Positions 46,671 to 59,842 of a stretch of 64,000 nt of DNA are shown piece by piece; within the stretch, counting starts at the first letter, position 1; the number at the start of each line of letters is the position of its first letter. The stretch is taken from positions 1 to 64,000 of the forward strand of contig WSYH01000662.1 of NCBI GenBank assembly GCA_036426205.1, in the 5' to 3' direction. The stretch is from Ascaphus truei. Taxonomy: Eukaryota > Chordata > Amphibia > Anura > Ascaphidae. The notes under the pieces were generated by a model, which was not told where the DNA came from, did not search any database, and saw nothing but the letters and a program-made list of their open reading frames with translations. A program made the translations under genes and the position numbers.

Positions 46671-47214
46671 TAAATCAGACTCTTAACATAACTCTATGTA
46701 ATGCATTAACAATGAAAAAGAATGAAAATTATTCTGTAAACACATTCTGCATTAACAATGAAATAAAAAAGATAATATCTTAAAAAATATATTTAGTTAT
46801 TACAGACAAATTGTACATGTAATGTTTTTTTAAAGAGATATATCAGCATAAGTTGTTACCCTGAGTTTCCCCAATGAATACATTAGAAATCATACAGTAT
46901 TTTCCATTTTTGTTTTGTACTGAGAAGTACCGTAGTAATATTGCTATTAAAGAGGAAGAGACCTTTGCACAAACTGGTGACTACTGGACTTTCGTCATTC
47001 ATTATCAATTTTGGGAAATTGACAACATTTATCTGGAGTTTCTTTATTAAAAACATGAAAAAAAGCGGGAGAGAGACTCCATATTACTTTCACCCCCTAA
47101 TGGCATAGACATAAGGCTATCCTAAATATAAAAGAAAGCCAAAAGATTAAATAGAGTCTGAAGTTTTACATCAGATAGGAAAATGGGCAGACTTGGTGGG
47201 CCAAATGGTTTTTA

Positions 47215-47509
47215 CTGATGCAGCCACGAGTATCCGAACACTTGCCTGGGAAAATCTGGGGCAATACCCCAATAATGCTGCAACATTTCTGTGACATTTC
47301 TGCTGACAGACTAATGGCCCATCGTATTAACACAGCGGGGGTCCCTGGCAGTCCTATTCAAACTGAATGAGACTGCCAGGGACTCCTGCTGTGTTAATCC
47401 GATGGGCCATTAGTCTGTTTGCAGAAATGTCACAGAAATGTTGCAGCATTACTGGGAGATTGCCCCAGATTTTCAAAGGCAAGTGTTCGGATACTCGTTG
47501 CTGCATCTG
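47215..47509. mobile_element. 295-bp palindromic TA-target MITE
   Basis: Left end CTGATGCAGCCACGAGTATC, right end (other strand) CAGATGCAGCAACGAGTATC. Arms of about 130 bp include AGACTAATGGCCCATCG. TA at 47213 and 47510. Joining the flanks restores ATGGTTTTTATCTGCC, the usual sequence of a common retroposon tail, which supports the excision model. Tc1/mariner-type by target. Confidence 0.85.
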
Positions 47510-47640
47510 TATCTGCCATCGAATTTTATGTTTCTATGTTTAACACCAACTCTAGTTAACCTACTCAACTCATAGTGAGACTTATTCAAATATGAATTGC
47601 ATATATTGTACAAAACATTTTCATGAGAAAATTGGTCTGC

Positions 47641-47690
47641 TTAAGAGATATGATGGACCCTGTATGGGGTCAAAACGTTTATTTCAATTT
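47641..47690 (+). ncRNA. Hammerhead-like remnant
   Basis: TATGATG, GACCC/GGGTC stem II, AAAACGTTTA. Core and GAAA changed. Kept because stem II is perfect and layout matches. Confidence 0.25.
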
Positions 47691-47921
47691 ACCATAGTGA
47701 ATGAAAGAATAGCACTTATAGTTTTTGTCTGTCTGTCTGTCTGTCTGTCTATCAACAGTGTATGTTTTTAAGGATAGTAAATACATTGGTTGGCTGCTAA
47801 TGGAAAAGTGGCATTTCTTTCTTAATTTGGATATAGGTACATATAAATATTCCAAATTGTTGGTTTACATGCATAATATTAATGTGTATTGTGTTTTTTT
47901 TAATTCTGTAACATACACTGA

Positions 47922-48188
<267 letters not shown>

Positions 48189-48489
48189 TGAAACTAAATG
48201 TCTCACATATCTATAGTTGCTCCCAGCAAGCAATGTAAAGGAGAATCAGGCAAAGGTCAAATGTGAATAAAGAATATATTAAATGAACATAAGTAGATGC
48301 AACAAGCAATTGCCCTTAGATAGGCTATTGAGAGTAGATCTCATCAAGCAGAACTACACAATGTCAAAATAAAGGGTATAGGAGGAGTGGAGGAAAAAAA
48401 AGGGGGTCAAAAAACAAAAAGGATTAGAGGGGAGGGGTAGGAAAAACTATGTAAAACAATCATAAAAGATAAGGTGATATATACAAGTG

Positions 48490-48530
48490 GGGCAACGTTT
48501 CGGGGCTTAAATCGTCCCTTCTTCATGCCC
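48490..48530 (-). ncRNA. Hammerhead-like ribozyme motif
   Basis: Minus strand: stem I GGGC/GCCC, core ATGAAGA (C3 to A), A, stem II GGG/CCC around ACGATTTAAG, C, GAAAC, GTT as NUH. Stem I differs in sequence from all other copies yet pairs perfectly. Confidence 0.55.
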
Positions 48531-49544
48531 GTTCCCACAGACCTTTTGAGTCTATGGTACTTCCCTTATGAACCTTCATCCAAAACCTCTCATCTATATC
48601 AAGCACTAATATTTGTAAAAGAGCATGGCATGAACTTGATACATTAATTGTAAAGAATGAAAAAGATATGCCTTGCGACACAGAGAAACACCTAAATGCA
48701 GCACCTGTGCTAGCAGAGTAAAAAATCTGCCCTGTGTATCTCAAGACCATATAGATAAATACAAATGTTAAGTATGGCTATTGTGCAAGCTTACTCTCTA
48801 AGGAACAAAATGTTATATAGAACACAAATGCTAAACAAACGATACACATCAATAAGTATAAACGATACACATCAATTCAGCAAGTCACGTGATGCCATAA
48901 GAGCAAAAAATGAGAAAAAATGAACATAACTAATCTATAGTGGTTTAGTGTAAAGGGCTGTCAGGTAGTCCTCTGTGGCAGTCTGTCACAGAGGACTACC
49001 TGACCGTTCTTTGTGGAGTGCGACCAAACACACATACTTTTTTTAAATGTCTCGTAATTTCTTTATTTTTTTCATAAATTCTACATATATTTAGTAAAAC
49101 ATAATCAAAACGGAAATGATTTCTTCAATTAATTCGTTTTGATATTTAAAGATATATTATAGAGCTAAATTATATCTATTGTCCTACCAGAAAATGGTGT
49201 AGGATCTTTCCTCTGTCCACATGGGTTTGTTATGTTGTGGTACACAACACCATGGTATAGGGTAGAAATGTGTGAAAGTTTGCCCAAGGCTGCAAATCAG
49301 ACAAAATGTCTTTCTTTTCAGCAGCCAAAAAATTCAGAGTTCATCAGCGATTTCAAGCCTTTGTACTGTAAGATAGATTTCAGACTCTGAAATTGGGATA
49401 TTAAAGTGGGCAGAGAAGAGTGAGTGGGAGAGAGAAAATTTTCAGGTATCTCAGGTGTGTTCCTCCCTTTCATTTTATTAGCCCTTTAGTGCAAAAATAA
49501 ATTGTTAAAGACAGCCATAGTATATCCCAGCAAGAGAGAAGAGG

Positions 49545-49772
49545 TATAGTGTTGGAAGAGCAGAGGGTCTAGGACAAAGCCTTGTGGGACCCCAACAGAA
49601 TATGGGAGTGGAGAGTAGACATCAGAGAAGTTAACACTGACCGAGTGAATAGATATGAATGACATGAACCAGGAGAGGGTTACAACCCCTAGGGCAATAG
49701 AGTAGAGAATGTGCTGGAGAAGGGGGTGGTCAACAGTGTCAAAGGCAAAAGAGAAATCAAGGGAATAAGTAA
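49545..49772 (-). pseudogene. L2/CR1-type LINE reverse transcriptase fragment
   Basis: Minus strand: FAFDTVDHPLLQHIL, then VVTLSWFMSFIS, SVSVNFSDVYSPL and VGVPQGFVLDPLLF. These are RT motifs A (xAFDTVDH) and B (GVPQGSVLGPLLF) of the L2/CR1 group, distinct from the Tx1/L1 copies elsewhere. Short and decayed. Confidence 0.8.
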
Positions 49773-50715
49773 GGAAAAATTATCCTTAGACTTAGTTTTT
49801 AGTAATGGCTACATGGTTGAGAGAATTGGAAATTACACATGGATTGGTGTAAATGTATTGCAGACAGGTCGCACATTTCATAGTGTACTGGAAAAGGGAA
49901 GGGAAGGGAGAGATAAAACATACATAAGGTTGAAGGGATTGGCAGTGCATGGTGAAAATGAGACTTTAGATAGGGCGTGGGACTTGAGAGAAGTGACATA
50001 TGGACAAGATTAGGGGATATGTCACCACCGAACCAGAGATGTAGTAAGGAAAGAAAAAGGGCATTACTATATATGTTTAGGTGATGTCAAGTAAGGTAAG
50101 ACGTAGGGAGGGCAAGAGAGAGAGAGTACTATTCTATTAAAGTCCCAAGTTGCTAATATAAACCACAAATACACCTTTATACAACCCGTGAAGAGACATC
50201 TGTGCTCAAAAAAGGAGCACATCTGAGATACCTGGGATAAATTCAGGATGTTTTAGGAGATAGAGGTTTCAGGTAACCATTATATTCTGATCTGTAGCTT
50301 ATTAAAACATATTTAACATGACCTGCTTATACTGCAGAACACTAATGGCTAAAAACTACAGTGATATGTACAGTATTGCACCAGAATTGACATTCAATGT
50401 TAAAACCATTTTAGATCACTTGATATATATTTGCTGACTACTAATTTTCAGATTTTTTTTTTTAAAACATTTGTAATTAATATTGTTTGTTCATTAAGGT
50501 AATTAATCTTAAATACTGTATGAAATTATGAAAACTGTTTACCCAACTGTCTTTAGAGGTACAGGATGCTGTTAAAATAGTCTTAGATTGACTTGTCGAT
50601 AACTCTCCAAAGACGATTAAATATTTACATGATGTTGACTAACATGTTAAAACATTTTACATGTACTGTTTTGCAAAGTCCAAAACTGAACAGATCATTT
50701 ACCCTATTCTTTTAG

Positions 50716-50849
50716 GAAGTTTACAAATCAGATACAAGCTAGAAAATCATCATGATCCTGATGTCTTTAGCATTAGTGTAAAAAATTTAGCTGATGGTCA
50801 TCTTCAGAGGGTGAAGATTGTAAGAGAAGAAGAGATTCTCTTTGTGAAG
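50716..50849 (+). CDS. CNTNAP4: CNTNAP-family exon, middle of fourth laminin-G domain
   Basis: 134-nt exon after a TTCTTTTAG acceptor, with donor GTAAGA at 50850. It enters in phase 1 (the split Gly of NGSLQIRY) and leaves in phase 0. It encodes GSLQIRYKLENHHDPDVF, then NLADGHLQRVKI and EEEILFVK. The SLQIRYKL string is strongly conserved in LamG4 of Caspr proteins. The frame is open throughout. Confidence 0.9.
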
Positions 50850-51274
50850 GTAAGACACTTTACTGAAATACAGATGTAGCAGTCGTTATTGCTCTCATTG
50901 GAGTTTTGCAGCGGGACACATACAACACGCCAGTGTGAACTGATGCCATTGTCATGACATTAGACGTGCATGAAAAAGGGATGCAATAATGCCCACTGCA
51001 TCTGTGAATTACTGTATGTGGCATTTAAAATGTAAAGTTAAAAGAAAACGGCATTGGACAAATATTTAAAATTTTCGTCTAAAATATATTTATTTTAGAA
51101 TATATATTTTTTAAACTAAACCTATTGTTTGTAGTTCTTTGGAAATATCAAACATTAAGAATAAGCACTAACCAAATACTGTTCATTGCTCCATGAGCCT
51201 ATGTTTGCAAATGCCATTAGTACATACTATCTCAATATTTTTTTTTCTTTTTGTTTTGCTGAATCTCTTGTTAG
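50850..51274 (+). other. Short CNTNAP intron
   Basis: 425-bp phase-0 intron between two LamG4 exons. AT-rich, with a long T-run before the acceptor. No transposon recognised. Confidence 0.85.
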
Positions 51275-51362
51275 GTTAATCAGTATGCCACTGTAAAATT
51301 CATTCTCACTTCTGGTACAGAGTTCAATGCAATCCAGTCCCTTGTGCTTGGTAAGATATCAG
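51275..51362 (+). CDS. CNTNAP4: CNTNAP-family exon, later part of fourth laminin-G domain
   Basis: 88-nt exon after a CTTGTTAG acceptor. It reads VNQYATVKFILTSGTEFN and then SLVLGKIS, ending at donor GTAAGT (51363), phase 0 to phase 1. A second GT (GTAAGA) lies 12 nt upstream at 51351. The downstream donor is preferred because it has the better consensus and keeps LGK with following residues. The last LamG4, transmembrane and cytoplasmic exons were not found before 64000. Confidence 0.85.
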
Positions 51363-52035
51363 GTAAGTACGAAAATGTATATTTTTTCATAAAAAGATCA
51401 AAAATGTCACAGAGGTTATCTCAGTGATTGAGAAATGCATTGCTTTGAATTTAATTAAAGAAGTGACAATCGAAAAATAGTTGAAGTGCAAGTATAATCT
51501 TGACTAAGTACAGTACTTCTTACAAAATGAGCAAGTGGTTTCTATTAAAACTAATTTCACACTTATCTCTCCATTTTATAATCAGTCATTCTGGAAAATG
51601 ATATTTTTCCTCTAAAGACGACTGAATTATAACCATAATTCAGGATTCTGCAGACAGATCATAAACAAAGTAAAGCTGGTTAGCTAAAATCAAATATCAT
51701 AAGAGGAATATTTTTTGAGGTAGCATTTACAGAGCAAGATTAAGGAACATTTTTTTAAGTGTCAGTTATTTTATTTAAAAAAAAATGCAATGTGCAGACA
51801 GTGTTACTTAAAATACATGTAAAAAATGTTTTATGCTTTGACTTAGTTTTGTGTTATTTGACAATGAATGAAACAGCCTTACTGTACTTAATAAGATGTA
51901 ATGTAATATTTAAAAATAAATAAAAAAATCACATTTTGCAATCCAAGCTGTTGTTTTAAATTCTATTAAAATAAACTAAACGGGGTGTGGCCAACCAGCA
52001 AGCGGAGTGGACGTGAGTTTCCAGAGCTACGGTTT

Positions 52036-52206
52036 TAGATCCGGGGACCCCCTGCTTCCCAATATACAGGCCCTTTTATGGGGTGCCGGTATCCCTCTGC
52101 TTTGTTTACATTCCGCGGTGACGTGATCAGGACATTTAAATGCAGAGGATACCGGCACCTCATAACGGGGCCTGTATCTCGGGAAGCAGGGGTCCCCGGA
52201 CCTGAA
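52036..52206. mobile_element. 170-bp palindromic repeat (MITE-like)
   Basis: Left GATCCGGGGACCCCCTGCTT and right AAGCAGGGGTCCCCGGACC face each other, with matching ATGGGGTGCCGGTATCC-type blocks inside. The centre (GGTGACGTGATC) resembles 12110-12180. Flanking duplications not determined. Confidence 0.6.
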
Positions 52207-52289
52207 ACCAATGCGGTTCAGCTCCGGAGACCCCCTGCACATGTGCACTATGAATAAAATTGTATTTAAAAGATTTTTTAATGTGCCAA

Positions 52290-52520
52290 TGTTTGCGCAG
52301 AGAGAGTGGCGAATCTCTCTCTGCTGCAGACACATCTCGGCAGGGGACGGCTTCTTGGCAGATTCTCGCCAGGCAGACTGTCTCGCCACCGGCTACTTGC
52401 CATGTTTGGCAATGTTGCTCTCGCTGTGATTCGCCAGGGATTCGGCCCTTCCTGCATACAGCGAGGGCAACACGCCAAAAACATGGCGAATTCAAACCCC
52501 TGGCGAATGCAATTTTCCAC
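52290..52520. repeat. Block of short GCGAAT/ATTCGCC inverted words
   Basis: TGGCGAATCTC, GATTCTCGCCAGG, TGATTCGCCAGGGATTCGG and ATGGCGAATTC occur in both orientations. Overlapping frames on both strands are by-products. Confidence 0.45.
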
Positions 52521-54069
52521 TGCTTAGTGCATGACCCTCCTAGAGTCTATGAGGGGAGAGGCCCTAGGGATTTTATAACCAGACTCCATTGTTCCTAAGT
52601 GAAGGAAGAGATCCTCCTCAAGTCAAGAAATCTGAACGTGATACGCTTTAAAGTCACAGATATTCAGATTTTCACCGATATCACGCCGCTGACACTGGCT
52701 TAAAGGAGAGACCTTAGAGAAATCACGAGCTTGCTGAGAGACCATGGGGTTCGCTATATGTGGGGATTCCCCTTTCGTCTTCAAGCTACACATAATGGAA
52801 AGCAGGCCACCATGAGAAGACCAGCAGAAGGCCGGGATTTTGTCAAAACCTGGGGTTGGAAGTCAATCCAGAGGTCATGGGAAGATTAAACCTCGCTCAT
52901 CCTCTTCCAATGAGAGAAGAATGGAACAGGGTAGCGGCAAAGTCTAAGAAGACAAGGGAGAGAGAACAAGACCCAAGCACAACCGGTGAAGAATCTGCTT
53001 CAGGGCATTAAATGTGACACCCCTTTGAGAGGGCAGGCTTTGATGATCATTACATAAGATTTTACAAGAAGGCGGGAGGATGATAGAGGACTGATAGACT
53101 GAGCGGTGCAGAGACACAGCTCTTTGATCGGACTCTATACATGCAGCAGACTACGATATGCCAAAAAGTGATGTTGAATAATATAGAGCAATGGTTAATA
53201 TTTGATAGTTTACGAGTTATCACCTAAGTTAAGAAGTAAACAGTTTATAATATGTGTATATCTGTTTTGAGATACTTTATAAGTAACCCCCTGTGAGACA
53301 GCAAGTCATGCTGAATGTTAAGGGATATGGGATGACGGGATGGAGTAGGAGAGGGGTGAGTGAAGTCTGGACTACAATACGGTGAAACTCAGTGACTAAT
53401 CTCCCCACAACCCACAACCCCAATTAGCCAGAATGTTCGGCGTCTGGATATTTACCAACTATTAATCTGTTATGAAAGTTAAAGTACAAGTTTATATTGT
53501 GTAATATGTTAAAGCTAAACTAAAAACTTTATGTTTGGGAAAACAGAGATAGAGAGCATCCCTCCCAAAGCGGAGGGGGGAAAGCAGAACCATCTATCGT
53601 GCTTAACATTTAGATTGGGTCAGAACTGATGAGATGGTGCGAAAGACAAAATAAGGATCTCAGATACCACAGTACACCCCACACACACATTTTTAGATTC
53701 TACATACCACAGGTTACCCCAAAAGTAGAGTCAAAGGCACAGGGTGCATATGGGCCCCTACCCTACCCAAGTTAAGACTCTATACCTTTTCCCATTTTTC
53801 CATATATTTTTTTTCCCTCAAATACACCCAACCATTTCCACTACCATAACCAATACTTAACTTGTGTGAAACAAGAATAATTTAACCATATTGATAGGGC
53901 AAAGGTGGACCAAGCTAAATGTAGGGACAAACCCACAAGCTCCAGCCAGAACAAGACCCAAACAACTAGATGGCTAGTAAATTAAAAAATAGTATCCCTG
54001 AATGTGAAGGGACTGAATACACAAGGGAAGAGAAGACTAATGTTTAGAGACTTAAAAAAAAATCAAGGG

Positions 54070-54715
54070 GATATATATATATTGAGAAAAGCGTAAATAA
54101 AAAAACACAGTCTGAGGTTATTTTGAAACAGAATAACATGTGAATTTATTCAAATCAAGTGCACATAGGAGACAGCTTTGAAAAAATCTCTCTAACAGAT
54201 AACACGGTATGCCATATATTTATACCCTAAAAACTAAAGTGTCCTCCCTCTATGGGGGGCTTGCGCGTCACTAATATTACATAATTTTGTAATACATAAC
54301 AATACTAAAGCTGATGTAATTTTGTAATACATAATAATACTGAATAAATGTACGTAAGCTAAAAATCATTATGGGGTGATGTTTCTGGTCTGTCACCTGG
54401 CATATGAGTATGAGAAACAAGTTCACTGTAAGAATCTGAGCTTTTCTTAGACTGCTAACAAGGCTTCTCATAATTTCTGGCCTATTTACATCTTCATTTG
54501 GAGCTGATTGGATGAGGAAAGATCAATAAAATCAGCTAGGAGCGAAAACATTCCATTTTCTGTTTCACACGTTCGTTCACACAGATTTCTTCACATAGAA
54601 AGATGACAAAAAATTACAAAGGCAACACAAAATGGCGGACTAAAATAGTCAAACAAAATGGCTTCTTAGATCCTAATGCTGTTTACGTCAGTCAGACCCC
54701 CTAATGTCTCAACTT
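54070..54715. mobile_element. Unidentified insertion inside L1 endonuclease
   Basis: Sequence between GGGATATATATATATTGAG and ...CTTTGTCAGTATATTATACAG does not fit L1, whose peptide resumes at YIIQETHLN. AT-rich edges hide the exact ends. No reading frame or terminal repeat recognised. Confidence 0.5.
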
Positions 54716-56078
54716 TGTCAGTATATTATACAGGAAACCCATTTAAATAGGGAAGATATAGCTTGTCTAAAGGATAAGTTATGCCTTCAAATCTATCATT
54801 CACAGGCACAGAATAAAAAAGCAGTAGCAATTTTATTCAGGTCAACAGTACCCTTTTCACTAGAAAAGATAAAAAATGATAGGCTAGGGAGAATGATCAT
54901 TATCTCATGCAAAATAGGGACGACGACCTTGTCTATAGCAAATCTATACGCATCAAACGAAAAGTAGGAAACCTTTCTAAAGGAGGCTTTCCACACTATC
55001 ACACAGCATAGGACAGGGCACCTAATAGTGGGGGGTGATGTAAACACTATCTTAGATGATGCCAGAGACAAGGCAAGACCTTGCAACAAAGCTAGACATA
55101 TATAGGCAAAAAGCTCTAAGGCTTTGAAAAAAATTCTAACTGAAAATGCTTTGACACATGAAGCATGATGAACCTTATTTCTCATTCTACTCAGCCCCCC
55201 ATGACCAGTATACTAGAATAGATTATGTTTTTGTCTCAATAGAATTGGCCAGTAATATAACCAGTGCTGAGATGACAGTATTACATGGTCAGACCACGTT
55301 CCAGTGATCCTAACTATAAAAGATATATAACAGATTTCCTCCATGGGTTAGATGGTGATTAAACGATATGCTACTGGGGATACCTGAATCCAGGGAACTA
55401 ATAGATAAAGCTATACGAGAATATTTTCTGCACAACGATAATGGCCAGATGAGGGACTCCACCTTATGGGTGGCCCACAAGGCTACCATGAGGTGTACAA
55501 TTATTAGTATAGCAACATACAGGAAAAAAAGAGAAGAATAAGAGATTAACTAATCTTAACGAAAATCTGATAAAGAATGAAAAGAGATACCAGCAGAATC
55601 CAACATTAGATATTAGGACAAACATATTAGGATAAACACACTACTGAGAAGGTTTCCAACTATCGACCACTAGATATAAAAGTGTAACTTTAACAAACAT
55701 ATGACAAACAAAGATAGATAAGGACAGGAGAGAAACCAAAAATATAATAATAGGGGACACAGAAAAAGCAATGAGGTGGATGAAGCAACTCTACTACGAG
55801 AAAGGGAACAAGGCAGATAGATATTTAGCAGCGAAACTACAGAACAAGATGTCTAGTCTAAATGCATTTATCTTAAAAGTGAGGCAGGATATACAGACTT
55901 GCAATCCAACTGAAATCAACAGTGACTTTGTAAAATACTACAGTAACCTGTGCAATTTGCACAACTCAGAACCAAGAGACACATGCCAGCAAGGAAGAAT
56001 AGATGAATACAGTATTTAGAGTCCTGCTATCTCCCCAGGATTAATAGCCAATCTGCCAACATACTGGGCAGTCCAATA

Positions 56079-57000
56079 ATGTTGGAAGCGGTCTCGGAGT
56101 TAATTAGGGCTCACAAAAACTCTAAGGCCCCAGGCCCAGATGGGTTTTCAAATCTATATTATAAAACAATTGAAGCTATTCTGAAGCCGTATCTAGTTAG
56201 ATTGTTCAATGGTATTCTAAAGGGTGAAGAGATTCCCAGAGAAATGCTGGAAGCAGCAATACTGTAATCGTAATTCCCAAAAAATGAAAGATCCAATGTT
56301 ATGCCCGAGCTATAGGCTCATTTCACTGATTAACACAGATATCAAAATGTTTGCAAAAATACTGGCAACACGTTTAAGTAAAGTTTTGAACACACTGGTT
56401 CACCCAGATCAGGTGGGATTTACAACGGAACGACAGGCCTCAGATAATATCTCCAGAGTTCTAAATATTATCCCCAACAGCAATACGAGTCAAACTCCAA
56501 CTCTGATCATGGGGCTAGATGAGGAAAAGGCCTTTGACAGAGTAGCATAGCCATTTATGTTCCAGATATTGAGAAAAATGGGGATACATGAAAGATTTAT
56601 CAAGGGGGTACAGACTTTATACTCGAACCCGACAGCTATCGTGCGCACCTCAGGCTAAACATCGGCACCTTTTCAAATAACAAATGGCACTCGTCAGAGG
56701 TGCCCTTTATCTCCTTTACTGTTTGCCCTTTGTATTGAAGCCCTAGCATCCAAAATCAGGTTAAACCTCAAGATAAAACGTGTAGCAATTGGCGACAAAG
56801 AATACAAGGTATCTTTGTTTGCAGACAATGTCCTACTTTCACTCACTAATCCAAAAATATCATTAAGACATTTGTTTAGCACAGTCGAAGAGTTTGGTAA
56901 ACTATCACATTTTAAAATACACCACATCAAATCTGAAGCTTTAAGCCTACACTTTCCCATTGCAGATAAAGTAGATATGAAAAAAAAAAATCCCCATTAA
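56079..57000 (+). pseudogene. L1 ORF2 reverse transcriptase, dead
   Basis: Frames carry fingers (HPDQVGFTTERQASDN), motif A (LDEEKAFDRVA), motif B and a mutated motif C (FADN). The second catalytic Asp is lost, and stops separate the pieces, so no activity is possible. Confidence 0.85.
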
Positions 57001-59842
57001 ATGGAAGCCAGATAAAATAAAATATCTAGGGGAGTATATTATGGGAACATATGAGGAACTCTATGGCACTAACTACCCTGGAATTATTAAATAACTGAAA
57101 AAGGATTTAAAAGTTTGGAGCGGATACCAAATCTCAAGGTCAAGGAGAATAACCTCAGTAAAAATGAATATACTTCCCAGAATGCTGTATTTATTCCAGG
57201 TTTTACCAGTCGCAGTTCCACAAAAAGACATAAAGGAATTGGAGAAAGAAACAACTAAATGTATATGGCATGGTATAAAGCCTAGAATAAAGAATACAAT
57301 ATAGGTGCTACCAACAACATTAGGGGGATTGTCCCAACCAGATGCCTATGATGCCGCCAGATTAAGTCCGCTAATATATGGGTCGCTAGAAGAAGTTATA
57401 GCCATGGGTGGATATAGAGAGGGCTTAGACCAAGATGCCAGATATGGAAACAAAAGTTAAAAAAGAGCTCAGGCCCGACCTAACCAAGATCCAACAAGTA
57501 ATTTTGCATTCTTTTAAAATATGGGACAAGGTCTGCAGTCAAGTCTATCTCGTCAATCCCCTCACCCCTGACACCAATCATGGCAACCCAGAGTTTACAC
57601 TAGCCCTCCAGTCAAAAGTGTATACGGTTTGGAGAGAAAAAGGTTTAGGAAAACATAGAGATATTCTAAAAAAGGATAGAATTAAGACATTCCAAGAAGT
57701 TAGAGAAGAGTTTGTTTTGCCAAATATGCACCTGTATCAATATTTTCAGCTGAGACAATATGTCGCATCAATTGAACCAAAACAAGATATTTTTAGGCTA
57801 TTATCTACATTTGAGAATCTTTATTTAGCATGGCAATATCATAAAGGGACAATAGCACAGCTGTATCAAGCTCCGATCAATCAAAACAATGGTCAAACGA
57901 GTAAAAATATTCTAGACTGAGAAAACGATATCAGTCGACCGCTAGATAGTGAGGAATGGGAGGACATATATGAGAGATCAGCCAGGTCATCTAGATGCTA
58001 GACAGTTCGGGAAATAAACCTGAAAATTCTACATAGATAGTATTATTCACCAGCCAGGCTTCACTCGTTTTTCCAACTATATCCCTCCTTTGCTGGAAAA
58101 ATTGTGGCCAAATGGGTAAATTCAAACATATTTGGTGTACTTGCCCCAAGATAACTATTTTCTGGGGGAAAAAAAGGAAACTTATAAGGAGAGTTACGAG
58201 ACCCGATTATCCATGTAATATAGAAACTCTATTAATTTTGAGACCAGTTGAGAATATAGAGAGGGACATGGACATGCTGTTAATACACATTTTACCCTCA
58301 GCCAAAGCGACTATAGCTAGATATTGGAAGCAAAATGATCCCCCGATAATAACAGCTGTCAAAAATAAACTACTGTAAACTATATAATGATGGTGGAGAA
58401 ACTTACCAGTTTGATCCAGGACAGGTACAACAGTTTTGTGTCGATTTGGGATCCATGGGTGATTTACTGTTATGGGAATGGGAAGTGATCCCTAATGGGA
58501 ACCTAGGGCTCTATGCAGTAAGCGTTGATAAGGGTTTTTTCGCCATTTTACTGCCAAAATTGGGTTTGAGATTCAGTAAGCGACCATAAGTGCTTGATTT
58601 CGGCAGGTTTCGTAGCCGATAATTTTGTTATGGCCAGTCTGCTGCCGATAAGCCTGTTTTCGGCACTTATCGCCACTTTTTTAATTTGGCTGTATTTAAG
58701 TAGCAAAATCAGCTTATCGGGGCTGATCGGCACTAAGAAATTGAGACTTTATGGCCAATTTCTCCCGCCAACTAAAGTTGGCAAGTTGGAGGGGAGAACG
58801 ATCGCTAAGGCTGCCGGAACGGCACTTAGAAAAAAAAAATCATCTGCACATCAATGGAGTCAATGGAGCGGGGACGTATAACATTATAGTACTGTTTACG
58901 TTCCATTGCTCACAATACAAATGTGATTAGCATTACAGTTTGGGGGGCATTCACTGCATTGTGTCACATCTGACGTGTATTATTTGATTTACATTGTACT
59001 TTTATATGTTTTCATCATTTGCGTGTCACATTACTCATCATGTGATGATGTGTCAAGGGAAAATCCTATACTCAACTCTTAAAGGAGAACCTCACATCAT
59101 ATGACACATTTTACTGAACTGAGCGACAATTCTTTATATGATGTTACACATGTCACACATCTAACACATCCACCGTATATTCATGTTGCTTTACATTACA
59201 CAATGCTTGTAATGTGTAACGCATCTTTAGACGTTCATGTACATCTTTCTTCTCATGTTTACATGTACTTTGGGTCCTCCCTTTTTTCATGACGTCAGTT
59301 ATTGGACAGTCAATCACATTGCATGTTCACATTGTAACCGTTGCATTACAAGCACTTCAACCTAACTTGTACACACATGTACAGTAGTTAATCATTGTGA
59401 CACCTTTCAAACTGATTCTATAGCAACTATCCTCATTACATAAATGTATGCATATGCACACGAGAATTCATTGTTGTGAACATGTGACAATAACATGGCT
59501 AATTACACATGTTACAGCAAACTTTTTCCACGTCAATCTCAGGCTTTTTGTCTAATTACATGACTGACTGTTGCGTTCAGAAGTATTACATGCATTGCAC
59601 ATTACACTAATAATTTTCAAACAATGTTTGTACAAAGCTTCACGTTACATCATTGTCAAATATCATGATTCCCTGCTGATTACACAGAACAAATACTTCT
59701 TAGATCAAATGGAGACAGCTTGGGAGCAAAGTACTTTAATACGTTAATGTAACACCTTGCATTTTACTATGTCACCTGACATCATCACATATCTATTTAA
59801 AGGACGCCCATTACCTGCTCATTCACAGCTACTCATTTCAAA

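Larger units (their letters stand above)
52518..58505 (+). mobile_element. Degenerate L1/Tx1-like LINE
   Basis: 5'-truncated in ORF1: PPRVYEG, PRDFITRLHC, VKEEILLKSRNLNVIRFK, IFTDITPLTLA and HGVRYMWGFPFRLQA (52518-52800). ORF2 from about 53990: SLNVKGLNTQGKRRLMF, an insertion at about 54070-54715, then YIIQETHLNRED. RT: NSKAPGPDGFSNLYYK (56.13 kb), LDEEKAFDRVA (56.52 kb), NGTRQRCPLSPLLFALCIEA (56.68 kb) and SLFADN where FADD is expected (56.82 kb). C-terminus with C-x3-C...H...C (58.10-58.14 kb). The 3' end is cut by the Harbinger element. Many stops; dead. Confidence 0.85.

Noticed and set aside
48961..49004. Inverted TCAGGTAGTCCTCTGTG pair as a ribozyme or MITE
   Set aside because: Only 17-bp arms, no target duplication and no core motif; left as a plain hairpin.
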